Below, one piece after another: positions 16,110 to 26,057 of a stretch of 32,881 nucleotides of DNA. Within the stretch, counting starts at the first letter, position 1, and each line of letters begins with the position of its first letter. A program made the position numbers and the translations under genes. The notes beneath the pieces were generated by a model. It did no database searches, was not told the DNA's origin, and saw nothing but the letters and a program-made list of their open reading frames with translations. Origin of the DNA: Gammaproteobacteria bacterium (GTDB lineage Bacteria; Pseudomonadota; Gammaproteobacteria; Steroidobacterales; Steroidobacteraceae); contig PLEC01000101.1 of assembly GCA_003136935.1 (NCBI GenBank), positions 7,030 through 39,910 on the forward strand, in the 5' to 3' direction.

Positions 16110-18755
16110 ATGTCGTTTAGAATTGCCAGGCGCGTGTCCGGATTCATTGCCACAGGAGTCGCAGCACTCGTGGCAGCCCCGGCCCTGGCCGGCGCACCGT
16201 TCTCCTTCGACGCCGCACCCGGGCGGCTGCCCAAGGACGTGGTCCCCGTGGACTATACGGTTGCCATCACGCCCGATATCGAGGCGCTTACCTTTTCAGG
16301 CACGCAGCGCGTGAAGCTCACCGTTCGCACTAGCACGCGAACCCTGGTCTTCAACTCACTGAATGAGAAGCTCGCCGACGTCCGGCTCGACGGGACGCCG
16401 GTCGCCACAGTTGCTTCCGACGACGAGCAGCAGCTGACCACCGTCACGCTGGCGCACACCGCGCGTCCCGGGCTACACACCCTGACATTTAGTTACCAGG
16501 GGAAGCTCGAGACGCAGCCCCACGGACTCTTCGTGCAGCACTACACCACGCCCAACGGCACCAGGCGCGTCTTGCTGTCCACGAAAATGGAAAGCACCGA
16601 CGCCCGGCGCATGTTTCCCTGTTGGGACGAGCCGTCATTTCGCGCCACCTTTCAGCTGACCGTGACGGTACCCGCAGCCTGGGCCACGATCTCCAACATG
16701 CCGGTCGCGAACCGCGCAGTGCACGGGGAGCTGGCGACCACCGCCTTCGAGCGCTCGCCGAAGATGCCGTCCTACCTCATCGAGTTCACGGGTGGTGAGC
16801 TCGCGACTGTCAGCGCCAGCAGCGGCAGCACCGGGCTTGGGGTCTGGGCGGTGCAGGGGCGTGAGGGCGATGGGCAGACAGCGCTCGCCAACGCGCAGCA
16901 GATTCTCAAGGACTACAACGACTACTTCGGCTATCCGTACCCGCTGCCGAAGCTCGACTCCATTGCCGTGCCCGGCGGGTTTTCCGGGGCCATGGAGAAC
17001 TGGGGCGCCATCACTTACAACGATCAGCTGCTGCTCATCAATGCCGCGAGCACCATCCAGGACCGGCAGACGGTGTTTGCGGTACAGGCGCACGAGATGG
17101 CCCACCAGTGGAATGGGGATCTGGTGACCATGGGCTGGTGGGATGACCTGTGGCTGAACGAGAGCTTCGCCTCGTGGCGCGGTGCCAAGGAAACCGACCT
17201 GCGCAATCCGCAGTGGAAGTGGCTCGAGCTGCAGGACGGGTCAAAGGAGCGTGCGATGCGCTCGGATGCCCGCCTGGCCTCGCACCCGATCCAGCAGCAC
17301 GTCGCCAACGAACTGCAGGCGGCGAACGCCTTCGATGAGATCACTTACAACAAAGGTGAGGCGGTGCTGCGGATGTTTGAGGCCTTTCTCGGCCCGGAGG
17401 TGTTTCGCGACGGCGTGCGGGCCTATATGCAGGCGCACGCGTTTTCCAACGCCACGGCCGAGGATCTGTGGATCGCACTGAGCTCGACGAGTGGCATGGA
17501 CGTCGGCAAGATCGCCGCGGGCTGGACCGAGCAGATGGGGTTTCCGCTGGTGAAGGTTGCCGCGAGTTGCGACGCCGCCGGCAAGCGCGAGCTCACGCTC
17601 TCGCAGACGCGTTTTCTGCTGCACGGCTCTGATCCCAATGGCGGGCGCTGGAATGTGCCCCTACGCATCCGCAGCGGCAGCGCCGGCGCACCGCGCTCGC
17701 TGCTGCTTACGGCGGACGGCCAGAAGTCCGAGGCTGGCAATTGCAGCCAACCACTGTCCGTCAATGCAGATGCGCTCGGGTTCTATCGGGTTGCGTACGA
17801 TCGTGCGACGCTCGCCACCAACACCCGCTCGTTTGCAACGCTGCCCGATGGCGACAAGATCGCTCTCCTCGACGACGAGTGGGCGCTGGTACTGTCGGAG
17901 AACGAAGAGCTGACGGCGTACCTTGCGCTCGCATCTTCAATGGGCGGCGACAGCGATACGCGTGCCTGGGTGCAGATCGCCGGTGCCCTCGGGACGATCG
18001 AATACGATGAGCGTGGTAACGCCGGCCACGACGCGTTCGCGGCCTTTGCCCGTTCGATCATCCGTCCGATGGCCGATCGGCTTGGCTGGGACGCGAAGCC
18101 GGGCGAGACGCCGGGTATCCAGGAGTTGCGCCGCACGCTGCTCGCGGATCTGGGCGCCTGGGGTGACGCCGACGTGCGCCGCGAGGCCCAGCGGCGCTAC
18201 GGCGCGTTCGTCAAGGACCACGGCGCCATCAAGCCCGATGACCAGGAGCTGGTGCTGTCTATCGTGGCGCAGTACGCGGATGCCGCGACCTTCGAGCAGC
18301 TGCACACCATTGCGCGTGAAGAGAAGGACGATACCGCGCAGCGGCGCTATTACCTTGCGCTGATGAACGTGCGCGATCCGGCGCTGGCGCAGCAGGCCGC
18401 GCAGATTGCGCTTTCCAAGGAGATTCCGCCGCAAGCCGAGGACAGCCGCCTGCGTCTCATCGGGCAGCTCGCGAACTATCACCCCGCACTGGCGTGGACG
18501 AGCACGACAGAAAACATCGATCAGCTGCTGGCCCCATTCCCAAAGTACGCCCCACTGATCATCGCGCAGTTGCCGGAGTTTCTCTGGGATGGTGCGCCGC
18601 CCGCACAGATCGAGAGCTGGGTGCGCGCGCATCTGCCGGCGGAAATGTCCGCGCATGTGGCGCGTGGCATGGAAACGGCGCACGCGCGGCGCGCTGAAAA
18701 GCTGCTGCTGGTGCGCGAGACCGACGCCTATCTCGCGGCCCACCCGCGCGCGTAA
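16110..18755 (+). CDS. M1 family metallopeptidase (aminopeptidase N-like), secreted
   Basis: GAMENWGAI and HEMAHQWNGDLVTMGWWDDLWLNESFASW (HExxHx18E) motifs; signal peptide MSFRIARRVSGFIATGVAALVAAPALAG at ATG 16110. The ORF-track start (15921) lies within the upstream terminator. Confidence 0.95.
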   Translation: MSFRIARRVSGFIATGVAALVAAPALAGAPFSFDAAPGRLPKDVVPVDYTVAITPDIEALTFSGTQRVKLTVRTSTRTLVFNSLNEKLADVRLDGTPVATVASDDEQQLTTVTLAHTARPGLHTLTFSYQGKLETQPHGLFVQHYTTPNGTRRVLLSTKMESTDARRMFPCWDEPSFRATFQLTVTVPAAWATISNMPVANRAVHGELATTAFERSPKMPSYLIEFTGGELATVSASSGSTGLGVWAVQGREGDGQTALANAQQILKDYNDYFGYPYPLPKLDSIAVPGGFSGAMENWGAITYNDQLLLINAASTIQDRQTVFAVQAHEMAHQWNGDLVTMGWWDDLWLNESFASWRGAKETDLRNPQWKWLELQDGSKERAMRSDARLASHPIQQHVANELQAANAFDEITYNKGEAVLRMFEAFLGPEVFRDGVRAYMQAHAFSNATAEDLWIALSSTSGMDVGKIAAGWTEQMGFPLVKVAASCDAAGKRELTLSQTRFLLHGSDPNGGRWNVPLRIRSGSAGAPRSLLLTADGQKSEAGNCSQPLSVNADALGFYRVAYDRATLATNTRSFATLPDGDKIALLDDEWALVLSENEELTAYLALASSMGGDSDTRAWVQIAGALGTIEYDERGNAGHDAFAAFARSIIRPMADRLGWDAKPGETPGIQELRRTLLADLGAWGDADVRREAQRRYGAFVKDHGAIKPDDQELVLSIVAQYADAATFEQLHTIAREEKDDTAQRRYYLALMNVRDPALAQQAAQIALSKEIPPQAEDSRLRLIGQLANYHPALAWTSTTENIDQLLAPFPKYAPLIIAQLPEFLWDGAPPAQIESWVRAHLPAEMSAHVARGMETAHARRAEKLLLVRETDAYLAAHPRA

Positions 18756-18773
18756 CGGACCTCGCACGGCCAC

Positions 18774-20303
18774 ATGACCCGCAGGCCACGCGCACCGCGG
18801 GCGAAGTTGTGGATCGTGAGCATGCAGGACGGGACCATCCACATGAGCAGTGACGACGCGAGTTTCGACCACATCCTCGAACGCGAGCGGGGCTTGCGGC
18901 GCACCCTGAGCGCCCGTCGCATCACCATGATCGCCATCGGCGGGGCGATCGGCACCGGCCTGTTTCTTGGCAGCGGATTTGCGATCAGCCTGGCGGGACC
19001 GGCGGTGCTCATCAGCTACGCCATCGGTGCGGTGATCGCGCTGCTCCTCATGGGGTGTCTTGCGGAAATGACGATCGCCCATCCCACCTCCGGATCCTTC
19101 GGCGCCTATGCGGAGTACTACTTGGGTCCGCTCGCGGGTTTCCTGGTGCGCTACGCGTACTGGACCTGCATCGTGCTGGCGGTCGGCACGGAGGTCACGG
19201 CCGTCGCGCTCTACATGCAGTACTGGTTCCCGGCGACACCGGGATGGCTGTGGATCGTCGCCTTCGCGGGGCTCCTGATCGGGGTCAATGCCCGCAGCGT
19301 CAACGTCTTTGGCGTGGTGGAGTACACGCTCTCGGCCATCAAGATCACGGCTATCGTGATTTTCATTGTGCTGGCGAGCTATTTCATCTGGCGTGCACCC
19401 GCGGCGCTGGCCGGCGCGGGCGCGGCCGGTGCTGCCGCGCACCTCGCCACGCCCGGCTTTCACAACTACACCGACTACGGGGGCTTTTTCCCCAAGGGGC
19501 TCTGGGGCGCATGGGTGGCGGTGCTGGTCGCCATCTTCAGCTACCTGAGCATCGAGATGATCGCCGTTGCCGCGGGCGAGGCGGCACAACCGCAGATCGC
19601 GATTACGCGCGCGTTCCGCTCGACGGTTGCGCGGCTGATCCTGTTCTATCTTCTGACCCTGGCGCTGGTGCTGGCCATCGTGCCCTGGCCGGCCGCGGGC
19701 ATCGATGAGAGTCCGTTCGTGAAAGTAATGCGCGCGGTGCGGCTGCCGGGAGCCGCGGGCGTTTTCAACTTCGTAATCCTCGTCGCCGCGCTGTCGGCGA
19801 TGAACAGCCAGCTCTATATCACCACGCGCATGATGTTCAGTCTGTCGCGCGCGGGTCAGGCGCCGCGCCGTTTCGGGGCTCTCGATGCGCGCGGCGTGCC
19901 GCTGCAGGCGCTGCTGCTCTCAAGCATCGGTATCGCGCTGGCGGTGGTGCTGAGTGTGCTCGCGCCGAAGTCCTCATTCATTCTCATGGTGTCAATCTCC
20001 TCCTTCGGCGCCATGTTCACCTGGATGATGATCTTTGTGACCCACTACGCTTTTCGCAAGGCGCGCGCCGCTTCGGGGGCGGCGCCACTGCGCTTTCGCA
20101 TGCGCGGTTTTCCGCTGACCACGCTCCTGGGCGCCACGCTCATGGCCGCGGTACTCCTCACGACCGCCTTCACGAGCGCATTTCGCATGACACTCCTCTT
20201 CGGTCTGCCATTTCTTTTTATCCTGAGCTGCGTCTACTGGCTGCGGTATCGCCCGCACTCGTCGCACCACCACGGTGACGCATCCAGTAGCACCGATCGC
20301 TGA
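18774..20303 (+). CDS. Amino acid permease (APC superfamily)
   Basis: ITMIAIGGAIGTGLFLGSGFAISLAGPAVLISYAIGAVIALLLMGCLAEM; about 12 TM helices. Start may be 18774 or a downstream ATG (18822 or 18843). Confidence 0.93.
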   Translation: MTRRPRAPRAKLWIVSMQDGTIHMSSDDASFDHILERERGLRRTLSARRITMIAIGGAIGTGLFLGSGFAISLAGPAVLISYAIGAVIALLLMGCLAEMTIAHPTSGSFGAYAEYYLGPLAGFLVRYAYWTCIVLAVGTEVTAVALYMQYWFPATPGWLWIVAFAGLLIGVNARSVNVFGVVEYTLSAIKITAIVIFIVLASYFIWRAPAALAGAGAAGAAAHLATPGFHNYTDYGGFFPKGLWGAWVAVLVAIFSYLSIEMIAVAAGEAAQPQIAITRAFRSTVARLILFYLLTLALVLAIVPWPAAGIDESPFVKVMRAVRLPGAAGVFNFVILVAALSAMNSQLYITTRMMFSLSRAGQAPRRFGALDARGVPLQALLLSSIGIALAVVLSVLAPKSSFILMVSISSFGAMFTWMMIFVTHYAFRKARAASGAAPLRFRMRGFPLTTLLGATLMAAVLLTTAFTSAFRMTLLFGLPFLFILSCVYWLRYRPHSSHHHGDASSSTDR

Positions 20304-20395
20304 TTACTGTACGGCGCACGGCAGGTGCGAATGTCATGGGCGTGCCACGCACACGGGAGTAAAGTGCGTAGCCTCACCTGCGGAGGATTTCAGCC

Positions 20396-20863
20396 ATGGC
20401 AATCAAGCCGATTCCGGACGGATACCACAGCGTGACGCCGTATCTGATGGTGAAGGGAGCGGCAGACGCGATTGAGTTCTACAAGCGCGCCTTCGGTGCG
20501 ACTGAACTGTTTCGTATGGCCGATCCAAAGGGGATGATCGGACACGCCGAAATCAAGATCGGTGATTCGGTGATCATGCTGGCGGACGATCAGCCCGCCG
20601 CCACCTGTCATGGTCCGCGCTCGCTCGGCGGCTCCACCGTTGGCCTGCTCATATACCTGGAGAATGTTGACACGGTCTTTACGCGCGCGCTGGATGCCGG
20701 CGGCAAGTCGCTGCGGCCAATCGCAACCCAGTTCTACGGCGATCGCACCGGCACACTCGAAGATCCATTCGGGCACGTCTGGACGGTAGCAACGCACGTC
20801 GAGGACGTTCCGCCAGAAGAGATGGCGCGGCGTGCGAAAGCGGCGATGAAGCCACCGGCCTGA
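20396..20863 (+). CDS. VOC family protein (glyoxalase/PhnB-like)
   Basis: YHSVTPYLMVKGAADAIEFYKRAFGATELFRMADPKGMIGHAEIKIGDSVIMLADD ... DRTGTLEDPFGHVWTVATHVEDV; GGAGG upstream of ATG. Confidence 0.93.
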   Translation: MAIKPIPDGYHSVTPYLMVKGAADAIEFYKRAFGATELFRMADPKGMIGHAEIKIGDSVIMLADDQPAATCHGPRSLGGSTVGLLIYLENVDTVFTRALDAGGKSLRPIATQFYGDRTGTLEDPFGHVWTVATHVEDVPPEEMARRAKAAMKPPA

Positions 20864-20887
20864 AGCTGCGCAGGTACGACCAGGCAA

Positions 20888-20926
20888 AATCCGCGCCGTA
20901 GCCGAAGCCCGGCGCGCCGCGGGATT
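20888..20926. terminator. Candidate hairpin between convergent genes
   Basis: AATCC-GCGCCG ... CGGCGC-(GCCGCG)-GGATT composite stem in the gap between stops at 20863 (+) and 20930 (-). Confidence 0.25.
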
Positions 20927-20929
20927 GGC

Positions 20930-21217
20930 TCAGGACGGGTTCTTGACCCAGCCGCGCGGCTTGCGATTGAAACCAATCTGTACATCCACCAGCTTCTTGC
21001 CGCAGCGGCACCGCAGGCGCGCGATGATGTTGGCGAGCGGTTCGTCCCAGCCGGCGCGGCAGTGGCGGGCGAGAAACGCCGGGCGTATCTCGCGCGAGTG
21101 CCTGCAGGCACGGCAGGTCACGAGGACAACGTAATCACCGAAGTGATCGCGCAGACGTTCGATTGCATTCCACGGCAGCACCATCGCAGTGTGTGCAGCG
21201 CCGCGCGCAGCGTCCAC
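20930..21217 (-). CDS. Small zinc-ribbon-like conserved hypothetical protein
   Basis: 95 aa; LVTCRACRHSREIRPAFLARHCRAGWDEPLANIIARLRCRCGKKLVDVQIGFNRKP with paired Cys motifs (CRAC ... CRCG). Confidence 0.7.
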   Translation of the reverse strand: MDAARGAAHTAMVLPWNAIERLRDHFGDYVVLVTCRACRHSREIRPAFLARHCRAGWDEPLANIIARLRCRCGKKLVDVQIGFNRKPRGWVKNPS

Positions 21218-21259
21218 ACAGTGCTAGAGTCACGGCGATACTGTTCGCGAGCTAACTGT

Positions 21260-21931
21260 ATGTGTGGCAAGTACATCCTCGCCCAGGCCGCCAAGGCCGA
21301 GCGCGCGCTTGGCATCCGTCGGGGTCGCTGGGACTACCCGCCGAGCTACCGCGTACTGCCCACCGAGCAGGTTCCGGTCGCGGTCATGGCTGGTGGCGAG
21401 CGCGAGGCGGCGATGATGCGCTGGGGTCTGATTCCCTGGTGGGCACAGGGTGTGCCGCTCAAGGCATCCACCATCAACGCCACCGTCGAGCGCATCGCGA
21501 GCGCGCCGAGTTATCGCGATGCGTGGAACCGCGGGCAGCGCTGCATTTTTGCCATGGGTGGCTTCTACGAGCCGCACGTCAATGCGGACGGTACGCGCGA
21601 GCCTTTTTTTCTCAGGCTCGTGAACGCCGAGGTGTTTGGTGTCGCCGGACTGTGGGAGCGCGCGCGGCGCGACGACGGCTCACACGTGTTTTCCTGCACG
21701 CTCATCACGGTGCCAGCCAACCGGCTGCTCGCCGAGGTTCATAACGAAAAACAGCGCATGCCGGCCATTCTTGCCGAGAGTGACTACGAGGCGTGGCTTG
21801 CGGGCGGCAACGACGCGGCACAGGCGCTGCTCAAGCCCTATCCGGACGAACTCATGACGGCCTGGAGAGTGAGCCGCCGCGTGAACAGCCCGAAACTGCC
21901 CAACGACGCGAGCCTGATCGAGCGCAGCTAG
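21260..21931 (+). CDS. SOS response-associated peptidase (SRAP/YedK/HMCES family)
   Basis: MCGKYILAQAA (catalytic Cys2 at the N-terminus), MRWGLIPWWA, NATVERIASAPSYRDAWNRGQRCIFAMGGFYEPH, TVPANRLLAEVHNEKQRMPAIL. Real start 21260, not 21062. Confidence 0.95.
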   Translation: MCGKYILAQAAKAERALGIRRGRWDYPPSYRVLPTEQVPVAVMAGGEREAAMMRWGLIPWWAQGVPLKASTINATVERIASAPSYRDAWNRGQRCIFAMGGFYEPHVNADGTREPFFLRLVNAEVFGVAGLWERARRDDGSHVFSCTLITVPANRLLAEVHNEKQRMPAILAESDYEAWLAGGNDAAQALLKPYPDELMTAWRVSRRVNSPKLPNDASLIERS

Positions 21932-22024
21932 GGGGAGATCAGCGCGCTTAGGCCCGGGCGGTGGCCGTGCCGGGGGTGATGATCTACGATGCCATCGCTA
22001 TAAGAAGAACGGAGCGGGATATCC

Positions 22025-25000
22025 ATGGGACGTTACCGACGCCATCTCATCGCCCTGATCGTCGTCGTCCTGCTGATCGGCGCCTACGCGGCGGCTGGTT
22101 TCCTGGCGGTACCGTACTTCGCCCGCAAGTCCCTCACGGACTTCGTGCACACCCACTATGGGCGCACGCTCGCGCTTGGCGAGATCCATTTCAACCCCTT
22201 CATCCTCGCACTTGATGTCACGGGGGTCGCACTGCCGGACGCGGACGGTGCCACCATGGTGTCGTTCCAGCGCCTGCACGTGAAGGCGCAGTTCGCGAGC
22301 CTGTGGCGCCTGGCGCCGAGCTTCAGCGAGATCCTGCTTGAGCAGCCCTACCTGCGCGCCGTGATACGCCCCGATGGCGCGCTGAACCTCGCCGACCTCG
22401 GCAAGGGCTTCCCGCCGCAGCCCAAGCCGCCGAAGCCAGCCCCGCCGATGAAGCTCTTCATCCAGCGCTTTTCTGTGATTTCCGGTAGCAGCACCTTCGA
22501 GGACCGTACCCACCCGACGCCATTCAAGGCCGAATTCAAGCCGATCGCATTCGAGCTACGCGATTTCAGCACTAACGCGGGCACCGCCAACGATTACTCC
22601 CTGAACGCGGCCTCGCCCGAGGGCGAGAAGCTCATCTGGAGCGGCAACGTGCATCTGGATCCGGTGTCCTCGCACGGCGTATTCGAAGTGGCGGACCTGC
22701 ATGCGCGCACCCTGTGGAACTATGTGCGCGAGAGCGTGCCGTTCGAGATCGATGCAGGCGTCATTGGCATCAAGGGTGATTACGACCTGAACGCCGGGGC
22801 CGGCCCCTTGAGCCTCGAGGTCAACGTGCACGACACCACGGTGACGAACCTGGGCCTCAAGCCCAAGGCCGCCGCCGCGAACTACATGGATCTCGCACGA
22901 CTCGAGGTGAATGAAACGCGCCTCAGCCTCGCCAAACACACGGTCAACGTGGCGAAGGTGCTGCTGAGCGGTGGCGACATCAAAGCGTGGATGAGCGAGG
23001 CGGGGCGCCTGAACCTTCTGGACCTCGCGCCGTCGAGTCCCGCAACCGCCGGCACCGCTCCAGCCATCGCTGCGCCAGCCGGCGCTGCGCCAGCTGCAAA
23101 GGCCGAGCCCATAGCCGGCAGCGGCTCTTCCGCCTGGACGGTATCGGCACCGGATATCCAGGTGCAGGGGTTCAAGGTCAGTGCCGAGGATCGCGGCGTG
23201 AAGCCGGCAGTCGCGCTGCTGCTTAGCCCCCTCAACATTCACGTGGCGGGTTTCAACACCTCCCCGGACGACACGCTCGACGTGACGCTTGATGCGGGCG
23301 TGAACTCTTCCGGCAAGCTCACCGCGCGGGCGAAAGTGACGCCCAGGACGGCCGGCGTGACGGCGCACGTCGAGGCTGCGGGCGTGGCCCTGCCGGTGCT
23401 GCAGCCCTACGTTGCCCGCTACACCTCCATGACTCTGCTCACAGGCGCACTGGGGGCAAAGCTCGACATCGAGCGACAGCCGAACGGTGACCTGAGCGTA
23501 AAGGGCAACACCGAAGTCTCGGATCTGCACACCGTGGATAACACGCTGAAGCAGAACTTCGTCAGCTGGAAGGAGCTGCGCGTTGCGGACATCCGCTATC
23601 GCTCGAGCCCACAAAGCCTGCGCATCAGCAGCGTGATCGCGGTCGAGCCCTACGTGCGCATGATCGTCGCTCCGGATCGCACCACCAATATCAGCGCCGT
23701 GCTTAAGCCGCCGGGGGCGAAGAAGGACACGCCGGCGGATGATTCGACGGCTGCGCCGTCCAAGGCCGTGAAAGGCGTGGCGGCAGCCGCTGCCTCGGCG
23801 ACCCGCGCCCAGACGGCGACGCTCGCGCCCGCCGCGCCTGTGACACCCTTCCCCATGTCGATCGGCACGGTGACCCTGGTCAACGGCACGGCCAACTACG
23901 CGGACCTGTGGATCAAGCCGAGCTTTGCCATCAGCATCATGTCGCTGCATGGCACCGTGACCGGCCTGTCCTCCGATCCAAAGTCGCGCGCCAAAGTAAA
24001 ACTCAATGGCAAGGTGGACAAGCATTCGCCGCTGCAGATCGAGGGCGAAGCGAATCTGCTGTCGGCGGCGCTGTATACCGATATCAAAATGAGCTTCAAG
24101 GATCTCGACCTCACGGTCGTCAATCCATACTCGGGACACTTTGCCGGCTACAAGATCGACAAGGGCAAGCTGTCGGTGGATGTGTCTTACAAGATCGATC
24201 AGCGCAAGCTCATGGCCGCGCAGCATGTCGTGATCGATCAGCTCGAGCTTGGCGATCGCGTGGACAGTCCCGACGCCGTGCACCTGCCGTTCAAAATCGC
24301 CGTCGCGCTCCTTAAAGACCGCAACGGCGTGATTGACCTGGACCTCCCCATGACCGGCTCACTGGATGATCCGAAGTTCAGCATCTGGCCACTCGTCTGG
24401 AAGGTCCTCGTCAGTGTGATCGTCAAGGCCGCGACCGCTCCGTTTGCCCTGCTTGGGCACCTGTTCGGTGGTGGCGAACACATGAATATCGTTGAGTTCG
24501 CACCCGCCAGCGCCGAGCTCGACCAGCCCAGCAAGGATCAGCTCACCTCACTGGTGAAGGGCATGAAAGAGCGGCCGCAGCTGAAGCTCGATGTTCCGAT
24601 CGTGTACTCCACGACGATCGATCGCCCGAAGATGGCGGCACGGCGGCTGCGCCAGGAACTGCTGACGCGTGTGCAGAACACCCGCGCGGGCAAGAAACAC
24701 CCGGACACCGCCGGCGAGGTTGCCCTTGCCGATCCACAGCAACACTTCAAGCTGCTGGTGGAGCAGTACACGGAAGATCTCGGCAAGGATGCTCAGCTAC
24801 CGCCAAGCGCTGTGGCCGTGCAGCAGGCGAAGCGCGGGCAGACGCCACCTTACGATCCTGCGATCTCAGACCTCAACGCCGCGCTCATCGAGCACATCCA
24901 GATACCAGACACGGACCTTGATGCGCTCGGCAAGCAGCGCGCGCAGGCGATTCAGGCTGCGCTGCTCGCCGATGGCGGGATTGATCCGGGCCGCGTGTTC

Positions 25001-25066
25001 ATCGTCAACGCGCCGCCGAAGCCCGAATCCGGCGACAAGGTCAAAGTGGAGATGGCCGTAAGGTAA
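22025..25066 (+). CDS. DUF748 domain-containing (AsmA-like/YhdP-like) envelope protein
   Basis: 1013 aa; N-terminal TM anchor, KSLTDFVHTHYGRTLALGEIHFNPFILALDVTGVALPDADG, SVDVSYKIDQRKLMAAQHVVIDQLELGDRVDSPDAVHLPFKIAVALLKDRNGVIDLDLPMTGSLDDPKFS typical of DUF748. Confidence 0.93.
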   Translation: MGRYRRHLIALIVVVLLIGAYAAAGFLAVPYFARKSLTDFVHTHYGRTLALGEIHFNPFILALDVTGVALPDADGATMVSFQRLHVKAQFASLWRLAPSFSEILLEQPYLRAVIRPDGALNLADLGKGFPPQPKPPKPAPPMKLFIQRFSVISGSSTFEDRTHPTPFKAEFKPIAFELRDFSTNAGTANDYSLNAASPEGEKLIWSGNVHLDPVSSHGVFEVADLHARTLWNYVRESVPFEIDAGVIGIKGDYDLNAGAGPLSLEVNVHDTTVTNLGLKPKAAAANYMDLARLEVNETRLSLAKHTVNVAKVLLSGGDIKAWMSEAGRLNLLDLAPSSPATAGTAPAIAAPAGAAPAAKAEPIAGSGSSAWTVSAPDIQVQGFKVSAEDRGVKPAVALLLSPLNIHVAGFNTSPDDTLDVTLDAGVNSSGKLTARAKVTPRTAGVTAHVEAAGVALPVLQPYVARYTSMTLLTGALGAKLDIERQPNGDLSVKGNTEVSDLHTVDNTLKQNFVSWKELRVADIRYRSSPQSLRISSVIAVEPYVRMIVAPDRTTNISAVLKPPGAKKDTPADDSTAAPSKAVKGVAAAAASATRAQTATLAPAAPVTPFPMSIGTVTLVNGTANYADLWIKPSFAISIMSLHGTVTGLSSDPKSRAKVKLNGKVDKHSPLQIEGEANLLSAALYTDIKMSFKDLDLTVVNPYSGHFAGYKIDKGKLSVDVSYKIDQRKLMAAQHVVIDQLELGDRVDSPDAVHLPFKIAVALLKDRNGVIDLDLPMTGSLDDPKFSIWPLVWKVLVSVIVKAATAPFALLGHLFGGGEHMNIVEFAPASAELDQPSKDQLTSLVKGMKERPQLKLDVPIVYSTTIDRPKMAARRLRQELLTRVQNTRAGKKHPDTAGEVALADPQQHFKLLVEQYTEDLGKDAQLPPSAVAVQQAKRGQTPPYDPAISDLNAALIEHIQIPDTDLDALGKQRAQAIQAALLADGGIDPGRVFIVNAPPKPESGDKVKVEMAVR

Positions 25067-26057
25067 GCGCGGGCAATTCCCGCGCTGCGGGCTTGGCGCG
25101 CCGCGCGGCGTCGTACAGACCCCAATGCGCTTCCTCGGGGTGCGCGGGACCGACCGGGGTCACATCCTGGGCGCGCCACGGTGCGTCGAACGCCGAGAAG
25201 TACGCAAACGCCCGCGCACGGGTCGCGGGGAAGCGCTGCCGCAGTTCATTGTAGAAGGCCGCCTGGCCCGCTTCGCTGAAGCCGCCGTCAGCCGGTGCGG
25301 TCGGCACACCCGTCTCCTTGACGAGGATGGGTCCGCAAAATCGCGCGCCGAGCTCACTCACCACGTTCACGACGAACTGCGCGGAGGTTGCCGCGGACGC
25401 GCCGTGAAACCAGGGCTGAAACACCGGGTGCACATTCGGCAGCAGGAAATCCAGCTGCCCGAGAAGGGCGCTGGCGCCGGGCTCCTCGTAGATGTGGAAC
25501 GGTTCACTCACTGACAGTGAGAGGTGCGGTGAGCGCATGCGCAGCTGCGCGGCGAGCGTAGCGAGCTGGTTCGCAGTGGCGCGATGACCAAAGATCAGCT
25601 CGTTTCCAAGCGAGACGCCAACGACCAGCTGCGGGTACTGCTGCGCGGCGCTCACGGCCGCGTCCAGCCCGGAGGACTCAAGGGGATTCCATACCCCAAT
25701 GATCAGTGCACGGAACTTCAGTTGCGAGGCGATGGCGGGGATGTCCTGCGCACCGTGCACCGAATCATAAGTAATGAGTGAATCGAACTTTTCTCGCAGG
25801 GCGGTGAGATCCGCCCGGATGCTGGCTGCGTCCGCGCGCCCCACCTGGCCATTTACCACCTGCAGCGAGGTCGGTTGATAGGCGACGAAGCGGCCGGTGC
25901 TTAAGGCCTCGCGCAGGCGCGCAAGCTCGGGTGCGCTCGTCTGGCTGACGTGGCAGGCGGTGCGGGATTGCGGCACCGCGGGCGTCGGCGCTGCGATCGC
26001 CATCGCCGGGGAAAGCAGTCCCAACAGCGCGGCACGAAACCCCGACACGCTTCTCAC
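25041..26057 (-). CDS. Secreted glycoside hydrolase family 17-like (beta-1,3-glucanase-like) protein
   Basis: Signal peptide; VVGVSLGNELIFGHRAT (acid/base Glu), GPILVKETGVPTAPADGGFSEAGQAAFYNEL (nucleophile Glu), EAHWGLYDAARRAKP. GTG start at 26057. Confidence 0.78.
   Translation of the reverse strand: MRSVSGFRAALLGLLSPAMAIAAPTPAVPQSRTACHVSQTSAPELARLREALSTGRFVAYQPTSLQVVNGQVGRADAASIRADLTALREKFDSLITYDSVHGAQDIPAIASQLKFRALIIGVWNPLESSGLDAAVSAAQQYPQLVVGVSLGNELIFGHRATANQLATLAAQLRMRSPHLSLSVSEPFHIYEEPGASALLGQLDFLLPNVHPVFQPWFHGASAATSAQFVVNVVSELGARFCGPILVKETGVPTAPADGGFSEAGQAAFYNELRQRFPATRARAFAYFSAFDAPWRAQDVTPVGPAHPEEAHWGLYDAARRAKPAARELPALTLRPSPL

Noticed and set aside
17937-19589. 550-aa minus-strand ORF opposite the M1 aminopeptidase end and APC permease
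   Set aside because: Arg/His/Gly-rich shadow ORF antisense to two clearly homologous genes; spans a gene boundary; typical of GC-rich DNA.
20321-20381. GCAGGTG...CACCTGC inverted repeat in the VOC gene leader
   Set aside because: 7-bp arms separated by ~47 bp are easily expected by chance in GC-rich sequence; no supporting structure.
21230-21262. Possible LexA/SOS box before the SRAP gene (ACTGTTCGCGAGCTAACTGT)
   Set aside because: It has two direct ACTGT copies but does not form a LexA-type dyad (neither CTGT-N8-ACAG nor GTTC-N7-GTTC fits).
23030-23850. Repetitive-looking GCTGCGCCAGC-type stretches in DUF748
   Set aside because: They encode Ala/Pro-rich linkers (TAGTAPAIAAPAGAAPAAKAEP and SKAVKGVAAAAASATRAQ) within one protein; codon-level low complexity rather than a DNA repeat element.
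22556-24283. 575-aa minus-strand ORF inside DUF748
   Set aside because: His/Arg/Val-rich composition without recognisable domain; antisense shadow of a well-supported gene.
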